64,000 bases of DNA, from assembly GCA_023426125.1 (NCBI GenBank), contig JAFABI010000017.1:310001-374000 (forward strand), read 5' to 3'. The DNA comes from Bacillota bacterium (GTDB lineage Bacteria; Bacillota; Clostridia; Acetivibrionales; DTU013). This document shows, piece after piece, positions 24,132 through 31,392 of the stretch (position 1 is the stretch's first letter; the number at the start of each line of letters is the position of its first letter). A program made the translations under genes and the position numbers. Below the pieces are notes generated by a model. The model had not been told where the DNA came from. It worked only from the letters and a program-made list of their open reading frames with translations, and did not search any database.

Positions 24132-27100
24132 ATGATGGACGAATTATTACAGAAAATAACAAACCCTCCCTCGGAATACCGGGCAATCCCCTTCTGGTCG
24201 TGGAATGACAGGCTGGAGCCTGAGATGCTGCAGTGGCAGATCCGGGAAATGAAGAAGGCGGGCCTGGGCGGGTATTTCATGCATGCCAGAGGTGGTTTGC
24301 AAACACCGTACTTAGGTGATGAATGGATGGAATGCATCCGTGCATCTATTGAGGAAGGCAAGCGCCAGGGCATGGGAGCCTGGTGCTATGATGAAGAGGG
24401 CTGGCCCAGCGGTTTTGCCGGCGGAATCGTTACAGCCATGGGCGACAAATGCCATGTCCGGTGGCTGGAGCTGGAGGAAGGCGGCAGTGTGAAGGAGTCT
24501 GCTCAAGTGCTGGGGGTTTATGTGCTGGACGGAGACAGGCTGCTGCGAATAGCTTCTGACCGGATCACCCGTTATGGGGAGGAGGGCCGGCGGATTTTTA
24601 CCGTAGGTCACAGGTCCAACTCATATTACATTGATATCCTCAACAAGGACGTTGTAAAGGCGTTTATTGAAAGTACCTACGACAAGTATTACAGCCGGTT
24701 CGGGGAGGAATTCGGAAAAGGGATGTCCGGCTTCTTCACCGATGAACCCCAGTTTGCGCGGGGCGGAATTCCATGGTCCTATATTCTACCTGAAGCTTTT
24801 CTGGAACGGTATGGCTATGATTTGCTTGAAGTGCTTCCTGCTCTGTTTTTAGAATGTGAGGGATACACGAAGGTCCGTTATGATTTTTGGCAGCTGGTCA
24901 GCGAGCTTTATGTTACTGCCTTCGGAAAACAGATATACGAATGGTGCAAAACCCATGGCTGCCAATTTACCGGCCATGTGATGTGCGAGGACAATCTGCA
25001 TGCCCAGATGGGGGCCACAGCAGGGGCAATGCCCTTTTACGAATATATGCACATTCCCGGAATGGACTGGCTGGGCAGGGCTATAGAAAGCCCTGTGATA
25101 CCAAAACAGGTAGGCTCGGCCGCCAATCAGCTGGGAAAGAAGTTTGTACTTTCCGAAACTTTTGCCCTGTGCGGCTGGGATGTGAGCTTTGAGGAGCTGA
25201 AATGGATTGCGGAATGGCAGTATGTCAACGGAGTAACTCTTATGTGCCAGCATCTTGAGGGGTATACCCTCAGGGGCCTGCGGAAACGGGATTATCCGCC
25301 TTCTATGTTCTACCAGCAGCCCTGGTGGGAGGAATACCGGCTTTTCAACGATTACTTTGCCCGGCTGGGGATGGTATTAACCGCGGGGCGGAGCGCGGTA
25401 GAGGTACTGCTGCTCCATCCCATACGCAGCGCATGGGTGGAATACAACCATGGAAAGAACGGGCGGCTGGAGAAGCTGGACGAGGAGTTCCGAAGAGCAA
25501 CGGTAAGCCTGGCGGAGATGCATGTGGACCACCACTATGGGGATGAGACACTGCTTATGCGGCATGGCAGAGTGGAAGGGAAAACACTGGCTATAGGGAA
25601 TTGCAGGTATCAGGCCGTTATTTTGCCTTTTGTGGTAACCCTGGACAAAAAAACGGTGGAAATGCTGAATACATTCCTTGACAACGGAGGCACAGTCATA
25701 AGCCTTGGGGAATTGCCCGGACTATGCGGAGGTGTGGAGGATGCTGCCATACATACCTTCAATAACAGGCTAACCCGGACTGGAGAAGATTACCGGGCTT
25801 TGTACAGATTGCTCCGGAAAAGGGAACTGGTGTCTGTCAGCATCTCCGACAGGGGAGACGAGATTGGCGCGATTCACTATCAACAAAGGGATTTAGGCAG
25901 CCAGCAGGCTTATTTCATGGTGAATCACAGCCAACAGGAGGCTTATAGCGCCGTGGTCACCCTCAAGGGAGAAGGAAGAGCTATGAGGCTGGACCTGGAA
26001 AGTGCCCAAACCTGTGAGTTACCCTATACCTGTGAGGATGGAAATACCCGGGTGCAGTTGGAGTTTATGCCTATGCAATCCCATATGCTTTTACTGGATA
26101 CCGGTGCCGAAACGCAGAAACACATGGGGAATCCTGAGCCCCCTCCGGTTTACCGGATAAAACCGGGCGAAGAGTGGGAGATTGAACAGGCTGACCGGAA
26201 TGCCCTTACTCTCGATTTCTGCAGCTACAGCATCAATCAGGGAGAATGGGAAGGTCCTGTGCCGGTAATCCGCCTGATGAATATTTTGCTCGACAGGAGA
26301 GAACGCTGTGATATGGCGCTGCGCTTCGAGTTTAATGTAGCAATGGAGCCCTGTAAATGCGAGGAGATTTTTCTTGCTGTTGAAGCCGCCGAAGAGTTCA
26401 ATATCACCGTCAACGGTAAAACGGTGATGTACAAGGATACAGGCTGGTGGAAGGACAGCAGCTTCAAAAAGATAGACATCCGGGACCTTGTCCGCCGGGG
26501 TTGCAATGAAATTATCCTGCGGCGGGAATTTTACCAATCCCAAAAGGTATATGACGTGCTGTTTGGAGAGGACGTGCTGGAGACAGAAAAGAATAAGCTT
26601 ACCTTTGATACGGAGCTGGAAAGCATTTATGTAATCGGGGACTTCGGTGTTATTAGCCAATCCGCCTATACCTGCGGTGACCGGAAAGCGGTATTTAGTG
26701 AAGGCCCTTTTGTCATTACCGACAAGCCGCAGAAGATACAGGACGGGGATCTGACAGAGCAGGGCTTCTGCTTCTTTGCCGGCACGGTCCGGCTGGGGCA
26801 GGAGCTGCAGCTTCCTGAAAGGACAGAAGGCAGGATAATACTGGAATTAGGACGGCCCAATGCAGTGCTCAGCAGTGTCCTGGTCAATGGCAGGCTGGTA
26901 AGGACAATACCCTGGGCACCCTACCAGGCAGATATTACGGATTATCTACAGCCCGGATCCAACCGGCTTTCGGTTAAGCTCTATTCCGGCAACCGGAACC
27001 TCTTGGGCCCCCATCATCACGCCAGGGGTGAGCTCTATGCCGTATGCCCCTCCAGCTTTTCGGAAAAGGAAGGCTGGGGAGCGGAGGATCAGCCGGACCA

Positions 27101-27140
27101 GTGGAGGGACCGGTACTGCTTTGTGAAGTTTGGATTGTAA
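24132..27140 (+). CDS. GH106-like glycoside hydrolase (alpha-L-rhamnosidase-related)
   Basis: A 1002-residue enzyme without signal peptide. The N-terminus (PPSEYRAIPFWSWNDRLEPE and GGYFMHARGGLQTPYL) is the hallmark of the GH106 and related superfamily, whose known members cleave alpha-L-rhamnose from plant glycans. The barrel continues with WCYDEEGWPSGFAGG, FFTDEPQF, CEDNLHAQ and FVLSETFALCGW, which hold likely catalytic acids. An amidotransferase-like region (about 420-550) and C-terminal galactose-binding-like domains (about 700-1000, ending in HHHARGE and a Trp-rich tail) follow. It lies 134 bases after the SGNH lipoprotein gene. Cytoplasmic location implies action on imported oligosaccharides. 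Substrate is inferred only from the family. Confidence 0.75.
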   Translation: MMDELLQKITNPPSEYRAIPFWSWNDRLEPEMLQWQIREMKKAGLGGYFMHARGGLQTPYLGDEWMECIRASIEEGKRQGMGAWCYDEEGWPSGFAGGIVTAMGDKCHVRWLELEEGGSVKESAQVLGVYVLDGDRLLRIASDRITRYGEEGRRIFTVGHRSNSYYIDILNKDVVKAFIESTYDKYYSRFGEEFGKGMSGFFTDEPQFARGGIPWSYILPEAFLERYGYDLLEVLPALFLECEGYTKVRYDFWQLVSELYVTAFGKQIYEWCKTHGCQFTGHVMCEDNLHAQMGATAGAMPFYEYMHIPGMDWLGRAIESPVIPKQVGSAANQLGKKFVLSETFALCGWDVSFEELKWIAEWQYVNGVTLMCQHLEGYTLRGLRKRDYPPSMFYQQPWWEEYRLFNDYFARLGMVLTAGRSAVEVLLLHPIRSAWVEYNHGKNGRLEKLDEEFRRATVSLAEMHVDHHYGDETLLMRHGRVEGKTLAIGNCRYQAVILPFVVTLDKKTVEMLNTFLDNGGTVISLGELPGLCGGVEDAAIHTFNNRLTRTGEDYRALYRLLRKRELVSVSISDRGDEIGAIHYQQRDLGSQQAYFMVNHSQQEAYSAVVTLKGEGRAMRLDLESAQTCELPYTCEDGNTRVQLEFMPMQSHMLLLDTGAETQKHMGNPEPPPVYRIKPGEEWEIEQADRNALTLDFCSYSINQGEWEGPVPVIRLMNILLDRRERCDMALRFEFNVAMEPCKCEEIFLAVEAAEEFNITVNGKTVMYKDTGWWKDSSFKKIDIRDLVRRGCNEIILRREFYQSQKVYDVLFGEDVLETEKNKLTFDTELESIYVIGDFGVISQSAYTCGDRKAVFSEGPFVITDKPQKIQDGDLTEQGFCFFAGTVRLGQELQLPERTEGRIILELGRPNAVLSSVLVNGRLVRTIPWAPYQADITDYLQPGSNRLSVKLYSGNRNLLGPHHHARGELYAVCPSSFSEKEGWGAEDQPDQWRDRYCFVKFGL

Positions 27141-27371
27141 TATTTATTATTATAAAAAGAGAGCATATGCTATCGAATAAAAAGTTAAACGGCAGGATAT
27201 GAAAATTCAGGTAATTGAAGGCGGTAAACCCGGGAAATCCTTGAAATATTCTTGCCAAAGGTAACTGGGAGCTTATTATAGAAAACTAAGATGAATCAAT
27301 GAAGCTGCTTTTTTATAAAGCGATTTGAGTTTTACTTGTTTTATAGATTGTGGATTATCGATAATTGATAA
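27141..27371. other. Intergenic stretch without a recognised gene
   Basis: Apart from a possible 21-codon frame (MKIQVIEGGKPGKSLKYSCQ, from about 27199) without a ribosome site, nothing is visible here. The sequence becomes AT-rich towards the promoter at 27372. Confidence 0.5.
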
Positions 27372-27400
27372 TTGACAATCGCGATTAAGAATGGTAGTAT
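27372..27400 (+). promoter_or_regulatory. Sigma-A promoter of the GntR/dehydrogenase operon
   Basis: TTGACA (27372-27377), 17 bases, TAGTAT (27395-27400). The -35 box overlaps an AT-rich dyad (GATAATTGATAATTGACAATC), a plausible site for the GntR protein encoded downstream. Confidence 0.7.
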
Positions 27401-27434
27401 ATAGGTATATCGAAATTTCCGGAGGTTATGAGGT

Positions 27435-28115
27435 TTGGGTGCTAAATCTTCAAAAGATATATTTGAAAATAAATCTCTTGGCAGTAAGGTTGCAGATATA
27501 ATCAGGGAAAGGATTATATCCGGGGAATACGCCCAGGCTTCCCGAATAACCGAAGCTGAGTTTGCCCAGGCCTTTAATGTAAGTCATTCCTGTGTGCGGG
27601 AAGCATTCAGCTTACTTGAATCGGAAGGATTGCTCCGCTCCATTCGGCATAAATGTACCGAGGTTGTGAGTTTTAACAGGCAAGACATAGAAGAACTCTA
27701 TTCCCTTAGGCTGGCCATTGAAAAGCTTTGTGCCGAAACATGCATACGCAAAGGCTCTATTCAGGTGGATAAATTGAGGGAACATGCACATAATATTTCG
27801 AATTCAACAATGGAAACATCTGAGGTTTTAATGAAATCTGTCGAAGCAGATATGAATTTCCACGAAACCATTATTTATTCGTCCGGGAACACACGCGCCA
27901 TCAATGTTTGGAATACCATCAGGTATCAGCTTAAAACATTACTTTTTACAATAAATAAAAAAGCATCGGAAAAGATGATCATTGTAAATACAATGGATCA
28001 TGATGAAATAATAAAAGCTTTTGAGCGTTCAGACGGAGAAAGAATTCAGTCATTATTGACTCCGCATATTGAAAGCGGATTACAATTATGTCTTGAGTAT
28101 TATCGGGATATTTAA
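27435..28115 (+). CDS. GntR-family regulator (FadR/VanR type) of the sugar-acid operon
   Basis: The product has 226 residues, starting with TTG nine bases after GGAGG; the ATG at 27428 is closed after five codons, so it cannot be the start. The winged helix (LGSKVADIIRERIISGEYAQ, AEFAQAFNVSHSCVREAFSL) is followed by an FCD domain with RLAIEKLCAETCIRKGS, DMNFHETIIYSSGN and DHDEIIKAFE, which carry the usual His/Asp metal site. It is the first gene of an operon with an SDR, a zinc dehydrogenase, a lactonase-like hydrolase and a cupin, and probably responds to a sugar acid. Confidence 0.9.
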   Translation: MGAKSSKDIFENKSLGSKVADIIRERIISGEYAQASRITEAEFAQAFNVSHSCVREAFSLLESEGLLRSIRHKCTEVVSFNRQDIEELYSLRLAIEKLCAETCIRKGSIQVDKLREHAHNISNSTMETSEVLMKSVEADMNFHETIIYSSGNTRAINVWNTIRYQLKTLLFTINKKASEKMIIVNTMDHDEIIKAFERSDGERIQSLLTPHIESGLQLCLEYYRDI

Positions 28116-28151
28116 TCACTAATCACTTTTCTACATACTGGAGGAATCCTG

Positions 28152-28937
28152 ATGAAGGTTGATTTAAACGGTAAAGTTGCTTTGATTACAGGTTCGGGAG
28201 GAGCGATAGGCCGTGAAATCGCTCTGAAAATGGCTGAAAATGGGGCGGATATCGCCGTTAACGATGTAAATCCGGAAAATGGCTTAAAGGTTGCCGGGGA
28301 AATTGAGGCCATGGGAAGGAAAGCAATCTTTGTGAAGGCTGACATCAGCAGCAGGGAAGAAACGGAGGCTATGGCCGGTAAGGCAATAGAAGCATTTGGA
28401 AGAATAGATATACTTGTAAATAATGCGGGGACAAATGTGGGCCCGGGCGGCAGAAAGCCCATACATGAGTTCAGGGAAGAAGACTGGAACAGGATCATAA
28501 ATATTGATTTAAATGGACTTTATTATTGTAGTAAACCGATAATTAGAAATATGGTTGAAAGGAATTACGGCAAGATTATTAATATTGGTTCGGTAGCCGG
28601 ACTTGTCCCTCTCCGGATGCAGAGCGCTTTTGTGGCCGCAAAGGCCGGGGTGCTGGAGCTCACCAGGGCTATGGCTATCGAGCTTGCCCCCTATGGGATT
28701 CTTGTAAATGCCATTGCTCCGGGCTCTATCATAATGGAGGGTACGAAAGAGCTTTTTTATGCCGATATGGAAAAAGCAGAATCCCTGCTGTCCCACATAC
28801 CGCTAAGGAGACCGGGAAAGCCTGAGGAAATCGCAAATGCGGCGTTGTTCCTCGCATCGGACGATTCAAGCTATATGACAGGCAGTATAATGGTAGTGGA
28901 CGGTGGTTGGACCTGTGGATACAGCAGAGATTGGTAG
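28152..28937 (+). CDS. Short-chain dehydrogenase/reductase with Phe in place of the catalytic Tyr
   Basis: A 261-residue classical SDR. The NAD(P) loop TGSGGAIG (13-20), the Asp in VNDVN (about 38-40) that favours NAD(H), NNAG (90-93), Asn118 in the IINID helix, Ser147 in IGSVAG and Lys164 are all in place. The YxxxK motif reads FVAAK: Phe160 replaces the catalytic Tyr. Without it hydride transfer is normally severely impaired, so this protein may have changed chemistry or be non-catalytic. GGAGG precedes the start. The operon context suggests oxidation of a sugar or sugar acid. Confidence 0.9.
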   Translation: MKVDLNGKVALITGSGGAIGREIALKMAENGADIAVNDVNPENGLKVAGEIEAMGRKAIFVKADISSREETEAMAGKAIEAFGRIDILVNNAGTNVGPGGRKPIHEFREEDWNRIINIDLNGLYYCSKPIIRNMVERNYGKIINIGSVAGLVPLRMQSAFVAAKAGVLELTRAMAIELAPYGILVNAIAPGSIIMEGTKELFYADMEKAESLLSHIPLRRPGKPEEIANAALFLASDDSSYMTGSIMVVDGGWTCGYSRDW

Positions 28938-28946
28938 GGAGAGAAT

Positions 28947-30002
28947 ATGAGAGCTATTATTGTAAATGCGCCGGGAGACATCCGGTATGTTGAAGTGGAA
29001 AAGCCCAGGGTAGGGCCTGGGGATGTATTGATAAGGGTATGTTTCTGCGGTGTTTGCGGGACTGACCTTGCGATTCTGAATGGGGATATGAGCTTTGTCA
29101 GAGAAGGGTTAATCAAGTATCCGGTGAGGATCGGACATGAGTGGTCCGGTATTGTTGAGGAAGTCGGAGCGGAGGTTACAAAAGTAAAGCCTGGTGATAA
29201 TGTTGTAGGAGATAACGGGGTTGCCTGTGAAAAATGCAGGAATTGCCTGGCAGGGGACTACCTGCATTGTCTGAACAGCAGGGCTGTCGGAACAGTGAAT
29301 TGCTGGGACGGCGCATTTGCAGAGTATATGATTATGCCACAAAGGCATATATACAAGCTGCCCGAGCAGATTGGACTGGAGGAAGCCGCGCTGATAGAAC
29401 CGGCCTCAATCGCATTAAACGGGGTAAAAGCAAGCGGGATTCATGAAAATAGCAGCGTTCTTGTTATAGGTACGGGACCGATAGGACTTGCCGGTGTATC
29501 ATTGGTTAGAAATGCAGGTGTAAAGAAGCTGCTGCTGGCGGGAAGAAAAGACGGCAAGCTTGAGGTCGGAAAAATAATGGGCGCGGATATAACCGTCAAT
29601 GTTACCAAAGAAAGCCTGAAGGATATTGTGATGAGGGAAACAGACGGAGAAGGTGTTTCTGCAGTCATTGAGACTTCCGGTGCGATTTCCAGTATCAATG
29701 AAGCCCTTGATTATATTGCCGATTCGGGAATCATATCTCTTATAGGCTTTTATGAAAAAGAGCTGAACGGCTTTAACATCGACAAGGTGGTTCTCGGTAA
29801 AATTCAAATCAGAGGCGTAGCCGGCGAACCGGTCATGCAGGAGGTAATCGATTTGATGGCCTCAGGCGCTCTGAAGCTTAAGCCATTGATTACTCATAAG
29901 GTCTCATTTGATGAAGCCATTGACGCATTTATAAATATAACAGAGAAAAATGAATCGAAGATTAAAATCCTGGTTGAGGTAACCAAAAATGAAGAAGCAT
30001 GA
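28947..30002 (+). CDS. Zinc-dependent sugar alcohol dehydrogenase (MDR, sorbitol/threonine dehydrogenase type)
   Basis: A 351-residue medium-chain dehydrogenase. The catalytic zinc site is given by CGVCGTDLA (Cys about 35), GHEW (His about 62) and the later Glu in IEPASIALNG. The structural zinc is bound by CEKCRNCLAGDYLHC. The nucleotide fold has VLVIGTGPIGLAG. The product is likely NAD-linked and oxidises a secondary hydroxyl of a polyol or sugar acid. It starts nine bases after the SDR stop, and its end overlaps the next gene by 14 bases, so the operon is tight. Confidence 0.9.
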   Translation: MRAIIVNAPGDIRYVEVEKPRVGPGDVLIRVCFCGVCGTDLAILNGDMSFVREGLIKYPVRIGHEWSGIVEEVGAEVTKVKPGDNVVGDNGVACEKCRNCLAGDYLHCLNSRAVGTVNCWDGAFAEYMIMPQRHIYKLPEQIGLEEAALIEPASIALNGVKASGIHENSSVLVIGTGPIGLAGVSLVRNAGVKKLLLAGRKDGKLEVGKIMGADITVNVTKESLKDIVMRETDGEGVSAVIETSGAISSINEALDYIADSGIISLIGFYEKELNGFNIDKVVLGKIQIRGVAGEPVMQEVIDLMASGALKLKPLITHKVSFDEAIDAFINITEKNESKIKILVEVTKNEEA

Positions 30003-30753
30003 GATCGCTGTCAAATGGCTGGGGCAGGCCGGATTCTTGATAAAAGATCACCGTGGTTATTCGATTGCTGTCGATCCCTACCTCACCAATTCCTGCGAAA
30101 GGCTGGTCGGCTTCAAACGGCTGACACCGAGTCCGGTGAAGCCGTCACAATTAAAGGCAGATCTGATTATTGCAACGCATCATCACGAGGATCATCTGGA
30201 TATGGATGCCGTACCGGAGATGATGGACGGTACTATGGCAAAACTGGCAGGTTCGCAAACGGCAGTAAAAATATGTATGGATGCAGGGATTGACAGGGAA
30301 AGGCTCATTTCTTTAAAAGCAGGTGAAAGTGTAAATATTGACAGCATCGGTATAAAAGCAGTATTTGCCGATCACGGTGAGATGGCACCGGATGCGTTGG
30401 GAATCCTACTGGATATCAGCGGAATAAGAATATACATAACCGGTGATACAGGCTATACTCCTGACAAAATGCAGGATGCCATCAAAAGCAATCCGGATAT
30501 ATTGATACTGCCGATTAACGGCGCATACGGCAATCTTGATTCAGCTGGTGCAGCCCGGCTGGCAGGCGATACGAATGCAGAAATTGTGATACCCTGCCAC
30601 TTTTGGACATTCAAGGAACACGGAGGCAATCCCCAGGAGTTTGCCGAGATGATGGAAAACAATGGCATGGGTGACCGGGTAAGGTTTCTGATGCAAGGAG
30701 AAATATTCTTTTTTAATAGCGGGCGGCATGAAAAAGCCTGTTTAAATTCCTGA
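29989..30753 (+). CDS. UlaG-like metallo-beta-lactamase-fold hydrolase
   Basis: The product has 254 residues with the metal motif THHHEDH (His64-x-His66-x-Asp68-His69), a later DHGEMAPDALG, ITGDTGYTPD with the bridging Asp, and PCHFWTFKEHGG with the final His. The set and length match UlaG (L-ascorbate-6-phosphate lactonase) relatives. In an operon with two dehydrogenases, opening a sugar-acid lactone is a sensible job, though the substrate is not determined. It overlaps the previous gene by 14 bases. Confidence 0.8.
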   Translation: MKKHEIAVKWLGQAGFLIKDHRGYSIAVDPYLTNSCERLVGFKRLTPSPVKPSQLKADLIIATHHHEDHLDMDAVPEMMDGTMAKLAGSQTAVKICMDAGIDRERLISLKAGESVNIDSIGIKAVFADHGEMAPDALGILLDISGIRIYITGDTGYTPDKMQDAIKSNPDILILPINGAYGNLDSAGAARLAGDTNAEIVIPCHFWTFKEHGGNPQEFAEMMENNGMGDRVRFLMQGEIFFFNSGRHEKACLNS

Positions 30754-30797
30754 ACGGCTTTTTGCAGTAAAATCAAATTTAATTGGAGGACATTATA

Positions 30798-31208
30798 ATG
30801 TCAGAGGCTAAAGTCATCAACTCGTGGGAGGTAAAGCCGTTTTCACTGGACGACTCCTACGATTCCAGGATGTTATTGGACAACATCGTAGCCGGAGCTG
30901 AGACAGTACAGATCAATGAGGGAACATTGAGAGGCGGAGGTAAAACAGAGGAAAGCGTACATAAGGATAATGAAATTTATTATGCTGTAAAAGGGGAAGC
31001 CATTCTCACGCTGGGGGACAAGAGCAGCTGTATCAAGCAAGGCAGTCTTGTATTCATACCCGGAGGAGTAAGCCACGCGCTGGAAAACAAAAGTCAGACC
31101 GAGGATTTCGTTTTACTGACCTTTTGGATGGATGCAAAACAGAATGATGTGTACGAATTGCGGATGAAGGCGTGGGGGAAATCATTCAAGACGATACATG
31201 AAGATTGA
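30798..31208 (+). CDS. Single-domain cupin protein
   Basis: A 136-residue beta-barrel. The two cupin motifs are visible: EESVHKDNEIYYAVKGEAIL and PGGVSHALENKS, with His and Glu metal ligands. TTGGAGG precedes ATG at 30798. Small cupins in sugar-acid operons act as isomerases, epimerases or sensors; nothing in this sequence decides between them. It is the last gene of the operon. No clear terminator is seen before the next promoter at 31311. Confidence 0.85.
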   Translation: MSEAKVINSWEVKPFSLDDSYDSRMLLDNIVAGAETVQINEGTLRGGGKTEESVHKDNEIYYAVKGEAILTLGDKSSCIKQGSLVFIPGGVSHALENKSQTEDFVLLTFWMDAKQNDVYELRMKAWGKSFKTIHED

Positions 31209-31310
31209 TATTGATACCGGTCTAGCGCAAGCACAGCCATATGCCGTCTGAGCAGGGCGTTTATGTGAATGCTGGGGAAACTCACGGGTTAAAAAAACTT
31301 TACGAAACAG

Positions 31311-31340
31311 TTTACAAAACAATGAAACGAGCATTATAAT
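31311..31340 (+). promoter_or_regulatory. Promoter of the dual-importer operon
   Basis: TTTACA (31311-31316), 18 bases, TATAAT (31335-31340). It is the only good promoter found before the long rightward run of genes from 31393 to 45232. Confidence 0.7.
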
Positions 31341-31392
31341 ATTACTATATCAAAAGTGCTTATAGTGCCTAATAATAAAGGGAAAGGCAGAT

